A stretch of DNA of 64,000 bases from Bacteriovoracaceae bacterium (GCA_947377285.1 CANCFT010000011.1:1-64000); one strand, 5' to 3'; positions 31,683 through 42,125 are shown, numbered from the stretch's first letter. Notes: generated by a model from the sequence alone, not told the origin. A program made the numbers and translations.

Positions 31683-32690
31683 ATGGAAAAATCATCACAC
31701 CAATTGTTTATAAAAGCGAATAACGAAAGAAAATTTGCGTCTTATTTATCCTTAATATTTGGAATTATACTTTTAGGTTTTAAGTTTTATGCTTATCATA
31801 TTACAAATTCCCAATCTATTTTTTCTGATGCATTAGAGAGTATTGTAAATGTTGTGGCTGCAGTAATTACTGTTGCTGTTATTTATATTGCTTCAAAACC
31901 GGCCGATGAAGAACATCCTTATGGACATGGAAAAATTGAAAGTATGGCCTCTAGCTTTGAAGGCGGAGCTATATTGCTTGCTGGAATTCTTGTTATAATT
32001 CAATCTGTGCAAGTTTTTTTTCATGGTGCTATCGTTTCTGAGATCGATACTGGTCTTATTATTGTAGTTGGGGCCGGAGCAATAAATGGTTTAATTGGAT
32101 GGTTTTTGTTTGTTCGTGGTAAACGATTACACTCTGAAGCGCTAAAGTCCGGAGGCCTCCACTTACTTACCGATACACTTACGAGTGTTGGAATTTTAAT
32201 TGGTCTTTTAATGGTTAAATTCACTGGCTTGAATTGGATTGACCCAGTTGTCGCTGCTATTTTTGGAGCGATGTTAGTTTACACAGGTGGAAAAATTTTA
32301 ATTCGTTCGGGAAATATTTTGATCGATGGCCATGATAAAGAGACCATAGAATTAATCATGAATCTTTTTGAAAAACATTATCGTCCAGGTGTCATTCAAA
32401 TTCATTTCACTCGTGTAATTCGAAGTGGTAATCACCATCATATAGATTGCCATATGGTCATCCCTGAATTCTGGTCAGTATTAGAGGCCCATGATTTCAG
32501 TGAGAAATTTGAGCAAAGTGTGATTAGTGACTATCCAGTTGGAGGTGAACTACATATCCACCATGATCCTTGTCACCGCAATTATTGCCAATCATGTGAA
32601 TTAGCAAACTGTCCTATTCGTAAAGAAGTATTCAAAGCAAGAGAGCATCTCACGTTTGAAGAAATTACAGCTCCAATGCAATATCGCTAA
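31683..32690 (+). CDS. Cation diffusion facilitator transporter with a Cys-rich tail
   Basis: 335 residues, six membrane helices. SDALESIVNVVAA and HPYGHGK are membrane-site motifs of CDF exporters; the second metal site and the cytoplasmic domain (HIDCHMVIPE) follow. The C-terminus adds a cysteine cluster (CHRNYCQSCELANC) absent from most family members. It starts 8 bp after copA and is likely part of the same operon. Substrate may be Zn, Fe, Mn or Cu-linked; not decidable by eye. Confidence 0.85.
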   Translation: MEKSSHQLFIKANNERKFASYLSLIFGIILLGFKFYAYHITNSQSIFSDALESIVNVVAAVITVAVIYIASKPADEEHPYGHGKIESMASSFEGGAILLAGILVIIQSVQVFFHGAIVSEIDTGLIIVVGAGAINGLIGWFLFVRGKRLHSEALKSGGLHLLTDTLTSVGILIGLLMVKFTGLNWIDPVVAAIFGAMLVYTGGKILIRSGNILIDGHDKETIELIMNLFEKHYRPGVIQIHFTRVIRSGNHHHIDCHMVIPEFWSVLEAHDFSEKFEQSVISDYPVGGELHIHHDPCHRNYCQSCELANCPIRKEVFKAREHLTFEEITAPMQYR

Positions 32691-32696
32691 AAAAGA

Positions 32697-32906
32697 TTAT
32701 TTTTTTTGGGCTTTAATATTAATGGCCAGCTCATATTGTTTTAAAATATCAGCATCAATTTCTGTAGGTTCTATAGACTTGATACTTTTCATTGAATTTT
32801 TCATTTCATCGCACATATGGGCCCCACCATCACCATCAATTGGTCGATTGCGTCCACCTTCTTTCATCCAAGTAATCTCTTTATTGCAAAATTTACAGCG
32901 GGCCAT
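32697..32906 (-). CDS. Small zinc-ribbon protein
   Basis: 69 residues from ATG 32906 with AAAGGA upstream. MARCKFCNKEITWMKEGGRN then HMC gives C-x2-C and H-x-C metal ligands, a single zinc site. A charged helical tail follows. Convergent with the CDF gene. Function unknown. Confidence 0.65.
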   Translation of the reverse strand: MARCKFCNKEITWMKEGGRNRPIDGDGGAHMCDEMKNSMKSIKSIEPTEIDADILKQYELAINIKAQKK

Positions 32907-32980
32907 ATTGATCCTTTTTCCTATACAAAATTCCCTCAAATAGGGCAAAATAGGAAAGTTAATTATAACAAGGGATCATC

Positions 32981-34252
32981 ATGCTAGATATTAAATTCAT
33001 CCGAGAAAATTCTGACATTGTTAAAAAAGCCTGCCAGCTCAAAAATATTTCGCTAGATATTGATCTACTTTTATCCCTAGATAAAGAATCAGTAATGTTA
33101 AAGACTGAAGAACAAAATCTTTTAACGCAAAAAAACTCATTAACAGCGAAGATTCCTAAGGCGTCTACTGAAGAAAGACCTAAATTAATAAGTGAGTCAA
33201 AAAGCCTAGATGAATCAGCTAAGGCACTTAAAATTAAAGGTGAAGAAGTTAGTGAAAAATTAAAGCAGATGCTCTATTTAGTTCCTCAAATACCTTCACC
33301 TAAAGCCCCATTGGGAAAAGATGATTCAGATAACGTCGAAGTGAAAAAATTTGGAAGTCTTCCTAAATTTGATTTTACTCCACTTGATCATATTCAACTT
33401 TTAGAGCGCCACAACTGGGCCGACTTTGAGAGAATTGCTAAAGTTTCTGGTTCTCGTTCATATTCACTAAAAAATGAAATGGTTTTAGTTGAGATGGCGA
33501 TGCATAGAATGGCAATGGAAAAGCTTATGGCCAAAGGTTTTAATCTTGTATCAGTCCCTTCATTTGCCAGAGAAGAAGCATTATTTGGAACTGGTCATTT
33601 TCCAACAGGGAGAGACCAAGCTTACTTTGTTCCAGAACATAATCTTTACTTAACAGGGACTGCTGAAGTTCAAATAAATTCTTTGCACGCAAATGAAATA
33701 TTAACTGAAGCTGAACTTCCTATTTTGTACGCTGGTTATTCACCTTGCTTTAGAAGTGAAGCAGGTTCATATGGCCGTGATGTTAGAGGCCTTGTCCGTG
33801 TTCACCAATTTATGAAAGTTGAACAATTCGTTATTTGTAAAAATGATCCCGGAGAGTCAGAAAAATGGCATCAAAAACTTCTTGAAACATCTGAAGAAAT
33901 TGTTCAAGAGTTAGAACTTCCTTACAGAATCGTCGAATGTTGTACAGGGGATATGGGGACAGGAAAGGTTCGCATGTACGATGTTGAAGCATGGGTGCCA
34001 TCAGAGCAAAAATACCGTGAAACTCATAGTTGTTCGGCTTTACATGATTGGCAAGCAAGACGCACGAACACTCGTTATAGAGACGCTGAGAACAAAGTTC
34101 AATTTGTTCACACTCTCAATAATACGGCAATTGCAACTCCAAGAATTTTAGTTCCATTTTTAGAAAATCATCAACAGAAAGATGGAACGATTAGAATTCC
34201 TGAAAAGTTAAGACCATTCTTGAGCGGGATTTCTGTTTTAGGTAAAGCGTAA
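32981..34252 (+). CDS. serS: Seryl-tRNA synthetase
   Basis: 423 residues, class II. An N-terminal coiled-coil arm (about 25-100) that contacts the tRNA long arm, motif 2 (FRSEAGSYGRDVRGLVRVHQF), and motif 3 near the end (NNTAIATPRILVPFLENHQ). Length fits the family. The next gene begins 5 bp downstream. Confidence 0.96.
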   Translation: MLDIKFIRENSDIVKKACQLKNISLDIDLLLSLDKESVMLKTEEQNLLTQKNSLTAKIPKASTEERPKLISESKSLDESAKALKIKGEEVSEKLKQMLYLVPQIPSPKAPLGKDDSDNVEVKKFGSLPKFDFTPLDHIQLLERHNWADFERIAKVSGSRSYSLKNEMVLVEMAMHRMAMEKLMAKGFNLVSVPSFAREEALFGTGHFPTGRDQAYFVPEHNLYLTGTAEVQINSLHANEILTEAELPILYAGYSPCFRSEAGSYGRDVRGLVRVHQFMKVEQFVICKNDPGESEKWHQKLLETSEEIVQELELPYRIVECCTGDMGTGKVRMYDVEAWVPSEQKYRETHSCSALHDWQARRTNTRYRDAENKVQFVHTLNNTAIATPRILVPFLENHQQKDGTIRIPEKLRPFLSGISVLGKA

Positions 34253-34257
34253 ATTTT

Positions 34258-35631
34258 ATGAACCAAGAAATTAGTAAAAACAATCAATCCATTTTGATTG
34301 TTGGTGCCGGAATGTCTGGTCTTTATTCGGCTTCATTGTTTGCTGAGCTTGGTTTTCAAATTATAGTACTTGAAAAACGACCTGATCCAAGGGGCATAGG
34401 GGCCATTGCGAAAGGACGATCAATTAATTTCACTCTTTCTTATAGAGGATTACTTGCTCTTTCAAAAATTGGTCTAAAAGAATTGGCCATTCAAAAAGCG
34501 GTAGCAGTCCATTCACGTATGGTGCACCTAAAATCAGGTGGAGTGTCAAAACAAAGTTATCAAAGCACAGAGAGCTCTGGACTTTATTCCATTACAAGAG
34601 AAGATCTAGGGAAAATTCTTCTGGAAAAAGCAGATTTAAATCCAAACATAACATTTCAATTTGATGTAAATGGTATAGAAATAGATAAAGAAAAATCAAT
34701 TGCTAAATTTCAAACACCAAAAGGAAATTTTCAACTGACATCTGATTTCATTATTGGTGCAGACGGAATTTATTCAAGTATCAGATCATCGATTCAAAAA
34801 AATTGTGTCTCAGAATATAGTCAAAATTATTTTGATTGGGTCTATAAGGAATTTACCCTTACCCTTGAGCAACTTCAATCTTCTGGCTTAGATTTTAATA
34901 CCGTAAATGTTTGGGGCCGCGACCCAGCTTTACTTATTGGGCTTCCAAATTCAAATGGAACATTGACTTGTAATTTAATTGTCCCCAAAACTGGTCCTTT
35001 ATCTTCAGAGAGTTTGGAATCTGAATTGGAAATTCATAATCTTGTTTTCCAGAACTTTTCAAGACTCTCTCCCCATATTTCTCAAATTACAAAAGAGCTA
35101 ATGGAGCATAATTGGAGTGGAATTGTCACCATGTCTACACGACCGTGGTCGTTTGAAGATCAGATGGTACTTGTCGGAGATGCTTGTCATGCAGTTGTTC
35201 ATTTTTATGCTCAAGGATTAAATGCATCTCTTGAAGATTGCCAGGTTCTAGCAGAGCAAATAATGAAATATCCCAATAATCGAAAACTTGCATTTGTTGA
35301 ATATGAAAAAATGAGAAAAGTAAATACCGATGCACTTTCTGAATTATCTTTGCAGAATTTTCGACTTTTAATTTCAAATTCATCAACGGTTAAATTTGAA
35401 GCAAAGTCTCGGATTGAAGGATTTCTTTCAAAGCACATTCCTTCAATCTGGAAGACTCAATATAGTTTAGTGGCCCATAGTAATATTCCCTACGCAAAAG
35501 TTCAAAGCATATCCAAGAGACAGTCGAAAATTTGGAAATTTTCCGGATTGTTTATTGTTCAATTGATTTTAGGATTTATTATTTTTTCAAAAAGATTGAA
35601 AAATCAATTTATTGGATATCAAAAGAGTTAA
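34258..35631 (+). CDS. Kynurenine 3-monooxygenase-like FAD monooxygenase
   Basis: 457 residues. FAD-binding GAGMSGLYSASLFAELG, a KMO-like GRSINFTLSYRGLLALSKIGL, and the second FAD motif VGDACHAVVHFYAQGLNASLEDC. A C-terminal hydrophobic helix (about 430-447) may anchor it to the membrane, as in eukaryotic and some bacterial KMO enzymes. KMO hydroxylates kynurenine in tryptophan degradation. No other kynurenine-pathway gene is nearby, so the substrate is inferred. Confidence 0.75.
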   Translation: MNQEISKNNQSILIVGAGMSGLYSASLFAELGFQIIVLEKRPDPRGIGAIAKGRSINFTLSYRGLLALSKIGLKELAIQKAVAVHSRMVHLKSGGVSKQSYQSTESSGLYSITREDLGKILLEKADLNPNITFQFDVNGIEIDKEKSIAKFQTPKGNFQLTSDFIIGADGIYSSIRSSIQKNCVSEYSQNYFDWVYKEFTLTLEQLQSSGLDFNTVNVWGRDPALLIGLPNSNGTLTCNLIVPKTGPLSSESLESELEIHNLVFQNFSRLSPHISQITKELMEHNWSGIVTMSTRPWSFEDQMVLVGDACHAVVHFYAQGLNASLEDCQVLAEQIMKYPNNRKLAFVEYEKMRKVNTDALSELSLQNFRLLISNSSTVKFEAKSRIEGFLSKHIPSIWKTQYSLVAHSNIPYAKVQSISKRQSKIWKFSGLFIVQLILGFIIFSKRLKNQFIGYQKS

Positions 35632-35663
35632 TACTTAAAACAACTAAATTGGAAAATTCAGAA

Positions 35664-36305
35664 ATGATAATTTTTAATATGGCACCATTAATTGCAGGGC
35701 TTACTTTTGGTTTTAGCAGTGGAATTTCACCTGGTCCGCTATGCTTTTTAACTATTTCAGAAACTCTACGAAAAGGATTTAAAAATGGATTAAAGATAGG
35801 TTGTGCTCCTTTGATCACAGATCTTCCTATAATCTTTTTTTCACTTTTTATTTTTAATAAACTTACTCACTCAGGAAACATGATCTTGTCACTAATAGCA
35901 TTAGCTGGTGCAGTTTTTCTCTTTTTTTTAGCTTACAAGAGTGCAACTTTTAAATTTAGCGGTTTGATAGATTTAAAAGATGAAAATAACAGCACTTTAA
36001 TAAAGGGTATAACGACAAACTTTTTAAATCCTTACCCCTATCTTTTTTGGATTACAGTAGGGGCTCCTTATATAATTTCATTGAAAACGACTCCAATTAT
36101 AAACACATGGGGTTTTATCCTGATGTTTTATATGGGCATGATCTTTGCTAAATTAATTATTATTTCTACTGCAGCAAAAGGAAGAAAACTACTTTCAAGT
36201 AATAGCTATATTTATTGTATGCGTATTATTTCTTTTTTAATGTTTTGTAGTGCAATTGGATTCATTATGGAAGCTTCTCAGCTCTACCACAAAGTTTTAA
36301 ATTGA
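35664..36305 (+). CDS. LysE-family amino acid exporter
   Basis: 213 residues from ATG 35664; the frame is open upstream but overlaps the previous gene and lacks a start site. Six hydrophobic helices and the family N-terminal motif (FSSGISPGPLCFLTISETLRKG) are clear. Its conserved central NFLNPYPYLFW loop also matches LysE/RhtB proteins. It would export an amino acid or analogue; which one is unknown. Confidence 0.75.
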   Translation: MIIFNMAPLIAGLTFGFSSGISPGPLCFLTISETLRKGFKNGLKIGCAPLITDLPIIFFSLFIFNKLTHSGNMILSLIALAGAVFLFFLAYKSATFKFSGLIDLKDENNSTLIKGITTNFLNPYPYLFWITVGAPYIISLKTTPIINTWGFILMFYMGMIFAKLIIISTAAKGRKLLSSNSYIYCMRIISFLMFCSAIGFIMEASQLYHKVLN

Positions 36306-37060
36306 ATTCCTAAAATATTTTTTGCTTTTTCGTTACTAATATTAGTAGGATTTATTTCAGGATTATTAATATATTGAGGAGGGACTAATCCAAGCCTAAG
36401 CGCCTCTTTAGTATAATATTCTTCCTTCTGAATTCTGATATCATTTACTAGGTTAATATCTTCATTCCAAATATGTTTTTTAATAATTTGAGTTATAGAT
36501 TCAATACAATCATCACGGTGAACGAGGTGAAGTAGCTCTTTGCCTGAAGTCAATCCAGATTTTCCTTTTAGGAAATGTATTGGGTGCCGATTCTCTCCAA
36601 TAAGCCCTCCTGGACGAAGAATCGTTATCTGCTTAAAACGTGATCGCAAATAATTTTCAGTTATTTTTAGGTTGTTACCATTCTTTGAAGTTGGTAAAAG
36701 TTCCGAGTCCTCATTTATGGAGCCAAGTGATTTACCATAAACAGATGTTGAACTGATAAAAATAATTTTTGGTATTGGGGTAACTATTGGATTGATTGTG
36801 TTAAAAAATTGCTCAACTTCTCCAAGTCCAAGAGGAGGAATATTATAAATAATAACATCAACTAATGTTAGACTTTGGCTTGGGGGCATTTTGGTTACAT
36901 CAAAAAGCACGAGTTCAAAGTACCTAGTCTTAAGAGCTAATTTTGATTTTGTCGTTGTCGTAGAAATAACTTCAAATCCATTTTTAATTAATTGAAGACA
37001 AAGTGGCATACCGAGCCATCCACAACCAATTACCGAAATTTTTAATTTACTTGATTCCAT
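36284..37060 (-). CDS. NAD-dependent epimerase-like protein (YeeZ family)
   Basis: 258 residues. Rossmann start SVIGCGWLGMPLCLQLIKNG, then FISSTSVYGKSLG with a YxxxK-like serine/tyrosine site and LRPGGLIGENRHP, matching YeeZ-type short proteins of the extended SDR family. Substrate unknown. It overlaps the end of the convergent LysE gene by 22 nt. Confidence 0.75.
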   Translation of the reverse strand: MESSKLKISVIGCGWLGMPLCLQLIKNGFEVISTTTTKSKLALKTRYFELVLFDVTKMPPSQSLTLVDVIIYNIPPLGLGEVEQFFNTINPIVTPIPKIIFISSTSVYGKSLGSINEDSELLPTSKNGNNLKITENYLRSRFKQITILRPGGLIGENRHPIHFLKGKSGLTSGKELLHLVHRDDCIESITQIIKKHIWNEDINLVNDIRIQKEEYYTKEALRLGLVPPQYINNPEINPTNISNEKAKNILGIQFKTLW

Positions 37061-37127
37061 ATTAGACTAAAGGATCAATCAATTGGTATAAAAGATCAAT
37101 GAATAGACTTACAAGTTGGAGATTTTT

Positions 37128-37541
37128 ATGAAAAAAATGATTATTTTATTTGGATTTTTCGTAAATATTAATTCCTATGCTTTTATTGATCCCAAAATTG
37201 GAGGGACAATTTATTTAGATAGCGGCTTAGAAAAAAATCTAACTCCTCAAGGTGTTTTAGTGGTAATAGCAAAGCCAGCAGGATCGCCTCCTCAGTCGTC
37301 AGCAATTGCAATGACGAAGATTAAGAATCCAAGGTTTCCTCAAGCTTTTGTGATAACTGAAAAGAATCTATTAGTTCCTGGCACTTCTCTAAAAGGCGCA
37401 CTCAGAATTGTCGCTCGGTACACAGCTACAAGTGATATACAAAATTTCAAGGGTGGCATTGAAGGATTTGATCCAAAATTTCCCATTACTGATGTGGGAA
37501 ATAATAATTTGAATATTCAATTGAGCACTCTTTTAAAATGA
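37128..37541 (+). CDS. Exported protein with a CcmI-type C-terminal beta domain
   Basis: 137 residues from ATG 37128 with GGAG upstream; the signal peptide is short (IILFGFFVNINSYA). The mature part (GGTIYLDSGLEKN, GVLVVIAKPAG, KGALRIVARY, GGIEGF) follows the pattern of the small Ig-like domain at the end of cytochrome c maturation protein CcmI. It is not attached to TPR repeats here, and no ccm genes are adjacent, so the role is open. Confidence 0.6.
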   Translation: MKKMIILFGFFVNINSYAFIDPKIGGTIYLDSGLEKNLTPQGVLVVIAKPAGSPPQSSAIAMTKIKNPRFPQAFVITEKNLLVPGTSLKGALRIVARYTATSDIQNFKGGIEGFDPKFPITDVGNNNLNIQLSTLLK

Positions 37542-38167
37542 GTATAGATTTAAAACTTTTTCCAAATAAAGAACAATGGGGAACAGGTGACGAGGCACTT
37601 GATAGTAAATTATCGGTAGCATTGATTAAATCGATCACACCGATAAGTTTTGATTCTATTTGTGAATTTTATTTATTTGGAATGAGTCTTAAAACCAGAA
37701 CTTTTAATCCTACTTTTTTTGTTAATATTGAACTTGTGACCAAAGCGCTTTTCTATTTATTTGATCCTAATCAATGTATCGATCATTCTGTCAAAAAAAT
37801 GAAAGGAAATTATTACTCTAAAACAAAAAAAAAATTCCAATTTCAGGATCAAGAATTTATTCTTAGCGAACTAAAAAAAACAAGAAAAATGCGCTACAAA
37901 GACCAAATTGATTTTTCTATCCAATATCAAGATCCTGAAGAGCGAAATCCCTTTTTAAAAAATGTTTTGGTACGTTCTAAAACAGACCTGAATGTGAAAA
38001 TTATTTTTAAAGATTTTAAGAATTTCTTAACATCAGAAACTAAAAATGAAGTTTACTCAGACCCCTTTTTTTTGGCACTTCAAGAGAGAAATCAAATCTT
38101 AGAGATTGAAAACTTTGCAGAGATATGGTTTCATCAAGACCAAATTTATGGAATTGCTAATTTCTAA
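37538..38167 (+). CDS. Protein of unknown function
   Basis: 209 residues, rich in Phe/Lys, no signal peptide or membrane segment. Starts 4 nt before the end of the preceding gene, so the two are coupled. No motif recognised. Confidence 0.55.
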   Translation: MSIDLKLFPNKEQWGTGDEALDSKLSVALIKSITPISFDSICEFYLFGMSLKTRTFNPTFFVNIELVTKALFYLFDPNQCIDHSVKKMKGNYYSKTKKKFQFQDQEFILSELKKTRKMRYKDQIDFSIQYQDPEERNPFLKNVLVRSKTDLNVKIIFKDFKNFLTSETKNEVYSDPFFLALQERNQILEIENFAEIWFHQDQIYGIANF

Positions 38168-38330
38168 TCAAAAAGATAATTCAATAAAGCATAGAAAAAT
38201 TGAATAACTCTTTATTTATTTTTTTATACAATATTTCTAAAAAATCAAAAAGCAATGCGTATTCACTTCTATCTTCATAAAAGATAATTCTTGTATGTTC
38301 AATGAAATTTCACTTGAGAGGGGAATAAAT

Positions 38331-39839
38331 GTGGCAGAGTTATTAGAAAATAAAATTGTTAAACATCCTAAGTTGTTAAAGTCTCCCATTGGAATTGAAG
38401 GTCTAGATGATATTACTGAGGGTGGAATTCCAAAAGGAAGAACAACTCTCATTTCTGGTGGGTCTGGCACAGGAAAAACTCTTTTAGGTATTTCATATCT
38501 TGTTAATGGGGTCGATAAATTTAATGAAACAGGTGTTTTCATGTCATTTGCGGAATGTGAAAATGAATTACAAGAAAATGTAGCTTCAATGAATATTGAT
38601 TTAAAAAAATATTCTGATGAGAAAAAAATAAATGTTGAATATATTAAATTGGATCGTAATGAATTTGAAGAAATCGGAAAATATAATTTAGATGGAATTT
38701 TTATTCGCTTAGGTTTTGCTATTGACTCGATAAAAGCAACCCGGGTAGTCCTTGATACAATCGAAAGTCTTTTTGATGGTCTAAATGATATATCCCTAAT
38801 TCGCTCTGAATTGAAAAGACTTTTCCAATGGTTAAAAGATAAAAATGTTTCGGCCATTATTTCTGCTGAAAAAGGTGAAGGAATTATTAGTCGATTTGGA
38901 ATTGAAGAGTACGTTGCTGATTGTGTGATTTTTCTTGATCATAGAATTGTTGAACAAATCTCTACTCGTAGAATTCGAATTGTGAAATACCGAGGGACAA
39001 CACACGGGACAAATGAATACCCATTTTTAATAGACTCTACAGGGATTTCTGTTTTACCAATTACTTCACTTGAATTAAATCACCATGCAACGACTGAAAG
39101 AATTTCAAGTGGCATTCCTGATTTGGATAAAATGTTTATGAATAAAGGATTTGGGAAAACAAGTAATGTAATGGTTTCAGGGTCGACTGGAACTGGGAAG
39201 ACTAGCTTCGCCGCTGCTTTTGCAATTGAAACTTGCAAACGTGGTGAAAAGTGTTTATTCCTATCATTTGAAGAATCTCCTGAACAATTAATTCAAAATA
39301 TGAAATCAATTGGAATTAATTTTTCACCATGGATAGACAAAAAATTATTATTTTTAATTTCCACTAGGCCAACTTTTTTTGGATTGGAAATGCATTTGTT
39401 AAACTTGTACAAAAGTATTGAATTGATTCGACCCTCAACTGTTGTCATTGATCCAGTTACAAGCTTGTTGAGCCAAGGAAGTGGATTGGAAATTCAATCA
39501 ATGTTAACTCGGATGTCTGATCTTTTTAGATCTAAGGGAATTACAAGTTTTTTTGCCAGCCTTTTATCAGAGAAAAATGAAGTTGATTCAGGCGAAATAA
39601 TTTCTTCGATAATGGATACATGGATAGTACTTAGAAACTCAGAATTGAAAAATCATAAACGAGTTAGAAATTTATATATTAGAAAATCTCGAGGTTCCTC
39701 TCACTATAGCAATGTCGTTAGTTTTACTTTTAGTAATAATGGAATATCTATCAAACCAATTAATGAAATAGAAAATAAAAAGGTAATGAACTTAAGTAAA
39801 ATACAATTTGTAAATGAATCAAATAAGGATTTACATTAA
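38331..39839 (+). CDS. kaiC: KaiC-like double-RecA ATPase
   Basis: 502 residues from GTG 38331, which has AGAGGGG 7 nt upstream; the frame is open to ATG 38295. Two KaiC domains: CI with Walker A GGSGTGKT and FAECENE, CII with GSTGTGKT and the catalytic SFEESPEQL. The end aligns with Kai[18 protein letters not shown] matches ISTITDT of the cyanobacterial protein, so the S431/T432 phosphosites would be two serines here. KaiB follows with a 1-nt overlap. The unit is kaiC-kaiB-kinase, with no kaiA in the window. Confidence 0.9.
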   Translation: MAELLENKIVKHPKLLKSPIGIEGLDDITEGGIPKGRTTLISGGSGTGKTLLGISYLVNGVDKFNETGVFMSFAECENELQENVASMNIDLKKYSDEKKINVEYIKLDRNEFEEIGKYNLDGIFIRLGFAIDSIKATRVVLDTIESLFDGLNDISLIRSELKRLFQWLKDKNVSAIISAEKGEGIISRFGIEEYVADCVIFLDHRIVEQISTRRIRIVKYRGTTHGTNEYPFLIDSTGISVLPITSLELNHHATTERISSGIPDLDKMFMNKGFGKTSNVMVSGSTGTGKTSFAAAFAIETCKRGEKCLFLSFEESPEQLIQNMKSIGINFSPWIDKKLLFLISTRPTFFGLEMHLLNLYKSIELIRPSTVVIDPVTSLLSQGSGLEIQSMLTRMSDLFRSKGITSFFASLLSEKNEVDSGEIISSIMDTWIVLRNSELKNHKRVRNLYIRKSRGSSHYSNVVSFTFSNNGISIKPINEIENKKVMNLSKIQFVNESNKDLH

Positions 39840-40162
39840 TGAATTTAACTAATAATTTTAATTTTTTTGAGCCTGCTATTTTTGAACTTCGTTTATATGT
39901 AGCTGGTGGTACCTCTGAATCTGCAAGTGCTCTTAGAAATTTAAAAGAAATTTGTGAAATAAACTTGAAAGGGAGATACCGCATTGAAGTCATAGACCTG
40001 TTACTCAATCCGCAACTTGCCAAGGGGGATCAAATTATTGCAATTCCGACTTTGATAAAAAAAATTCCGCTACCGTTAAAAAAAATTATTGGAGATCTCT
40101 CTGATACGGATAAAGTTTTAGTAGGTCTTAATATTAAGCAGGTCAAAAAGAATGAAAGTTAA
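39839..40162 (+). CDS. kaiB: KaiB
   Basis: 107 residues, thioredoxin-like. [59 protein letters not shown] and KVLVGL match the cyanobacterial KaiB blocks closely. KaiB binds the KaiC CI ring in the fold-switched state. The start codon overlaps the KaiC stop, indicating coupled translation, and its end overlaps the kinase gene by 11 nt. Confidence 0.93.
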   Translation: MNLTNNFNFFEPAIFELRLYVAGGTSESASALRNLKEICEINLKGRYRIEVIDLLLNPQLAKGDQIIAIPTLIKKIPLPLKKIIGDLSDTDKVLVGLNIKQVKKNES

Positions 40163-41393
40163 CTTTCCCGGCATGAGTTATCAGAAAGAAATTAAATCTT
40201 TAAAAGAAAAAATTAAAGAATATGAACAAGTCATTTTTGCAGTTCAAAATAAGCAAGCTTTCGCAGTTAGACTTGAAGGATTTTCAGAAAATAAAATTAT
40301 TCCTCTGATAAATACAAATCAAAATTACCAATTATTATTAGAAAGTATGAATGAAGGAGCTGCGACTCTAAGTACCCTTGGCGTAATTTATTATTGTAAT
40401 AAGCGTTTTTCTGAAATGTTGGAAATAAGTAATGATGAAATTATTGGGTCATCAATTTATACTTATATTAAGTCCGAAGATGCATTGAATTTTAATAAAA
40501 TTTTAAAACTTGGTAAAGAAATCAAAAAATCTGAAGTTTTCATGTTGAAAACGAAAAAGAATCAGTTTATTTCACTTAATCTTTCACTTACTTCTTACGA
40601 ACTTAAAGGAGTTGATGTTATCTCATTAGTTGCAACAGATTTAACACTTGAAAATGTTCGTTTAAAAGAGTCAGAAATTCTTGCTAAGAAATTAGAACTA
40701 GCAATAAAATCAAAAGATGAATTTATTTCAATTGCTTCTCATGAACTTAAAACTCCACTAACTTCATTATTACTTCAAGCTCAAATTCAAAGTCGTTTAA
40801 TATTAAGAAACGACCCAAAAGCTTTTGATGAGATTCGTATAAAACTGTCAGCTCAACAAGTAGAACAACTTGTTTTAAAATTAAATCGCTTGATAGACGA
40901 TATGTTAGATATTTCACGAATTAATTCGGGAAAACTGTCATTTAAAAAAGAAAAAATGGATTTAGAAAAATTAACATTAAATATTATTGAGAGAATGAAA
41001 CCTCAGTTTCTTTCAGCAAAATACCTAGAAGTAAAAGTGTCTACTTCTGAAGCGATCGGAATATGGGATTCACAGAGAATTGAGCAAGTCATCGTTAATC
41101 TTTTAAGCAATTCCATTAAATATGGTGCAGGTAAGCAAGTCTCAGTAAGTCTTAGTGTTAAAAATAAAATGGCAAGGTTTTCAGTTAGTGATCTTGGAGG
41201 CGGCATTACCAAAGAAGATCAGTCTAAAATATTTGGAAGATTTCAAAGGATCGGTGATGTGACTAAAGTGGAGGGATTGGGATTAGGTCTCTACATTGCT
41301 CAACAAATTATAGAGGCCCATAATGGAAAAATTTGGGTAGAAAGTGAGCCCGGAAAGGGCTCGACTTTTATATTTGAAATTCCGACAGAATAA
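40152..41393 (+). CDS. PAS-domain histidine kinase in the kai operon
   Basis: 413 residues, soluble. A short coiled coil, a PAS domain (about 55-170), a dimerisation helix with phosphoacceptor histidine ([15 protein letters not shown]), and a HATPase domain with N box ([10 protein letters not shown]), DLGGGI and GLGLGLYI. Unlike cyanobacterial SasA it lacks a KaiB-like sensor domain, and it resembles a CikA-like output or input kinase only in general form. Tight overlap with kaiB makes it the likely signalling partner of KaiBC. Confidence 0.85.
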   Translation: MKVNFPGMSYQKEIKSLKEKIKEYEQVIFAVQNKQAFAVRLEGFSENKIIPLINTNQNYQLLLESMNEGAATLSTLGVIYYCNKRFSEMLEISNDEIIGSSIYTYIKSEDALNFNKILKLGKEIKKSEVFMLKTKKNQFISLNLSLTSYELKGVDVISLVATDLTLENVRLKESEILAKKLELAIKSKDEFISIASHELKTPLTSLLLQAQIQSRLILRNDPKAFDEIRIKLSAQQVEQLVLKLNRLIDDMLDISRINSGKLSFKKEKMDLEKLTLNIIERMKPQFLSAKYLEVKVSTSEAIGIWDSQRIEQVIVNLLSNSIKYGAGKQVSVSLSVKNKMARFSVSDLGGGITKEDQSKIFGRFQRIGDVTKVEGLGLGLYIAQQIIEAHNGKIWVESEPGKGSTFIFEIPTE

Positions 41394-42125
41394 TTAAGCT
41401 TCAGCAAAGGAATCATCATATTGAATATTATGATAAACTTTTGTTACATCATCATCGCTCTCTAGTAAATCGACTAACTTCATAACTGTTTTAAATGTGT
41501 CTTTATCAATTTCTTTAAATGTAAGTGGCAATCGCTCAAGGCCTGCTTCTTCAGCTGTAATTTTTAATTGATCGAGCTTCGATTGGATAGTTCCAAATGC
41601 TTCCATTGGTCCAGTCACTGTAAAATAGCCATCATCTAAAACGACATCTTCTGCTCCAACATCTATCATTTCTAATGTAAAATCGTCTTCATTTATTTTT
41701 CCTGCAGGAATTTCAAATACAGCTTTTCTTTCAAACACAAACTGTAAGCAACCAGTTGTACCAAGAGAGCCGCCACATTTATTAAAAAAGTTTCTTACAT
41801 TTGCAACTGTTCGAGTTCCATTATTAGTTGATGCCTCAACAAAGATGGCCACGCCATTTGGTCCATAACCTTCGTAAGCGATATCAGAATATCCTTCGTC
41901 TTCGTTTCCTAAGCCTTTCTTGATAGCGCGTTCAATATTATCTCTTGGAACATTGTATTTTCGACTTCTTTCTAGCGCGATCCTTAAAAGAAAGTTACTT
42001 TCAATTTCCTCTCCGCCATTTTTAACTGCTTTGGTGACTTCTCGAAGACATTTGGTATACATCAAAGAACGAATCTTATCTTGATCGCCTTTTTTTTCTT
42101 TAATATTATTCCATTTACGTCCCAT
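41394..42125 (-). CDS. YebC/PmpR family protein
   Basis: 243 residues. GRKWNNIKEKKGDQDKIRS at the N-terminus, NVPRDNIERAIKKG, EGYGPNGVAIFVEA and NKCGGSLGTTGCLQFVF are the family blocks. YebC-type proteins act as DNA-binding regulators or in relieving ribosome stalls at proline stretches. Single gene convergent with the kai operon. Confidence 0.93.
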   Translation of the reverse strand: MGRKWNNIKEKKGDQDKIRSLMYTKCLREVTKAVKNGGEEIESNFLLRIALERSRKYNVPRDNIERAIKKGLGNEDEGYSDIAYEGYGPNGVAIFVEASTNNGTRTVANVRNFFNKCGGSLGTTGCLQFVFERKAVFEIPAGKINEDDFTLEMIDVGAEDVVLDDGYFTVTGPMEAFGTIQSKLDQLKITAEEAGLERLPLTFKEIDKDTFKTVMKLVDLLESDDDVTKVYHNIQYDDSFAEA

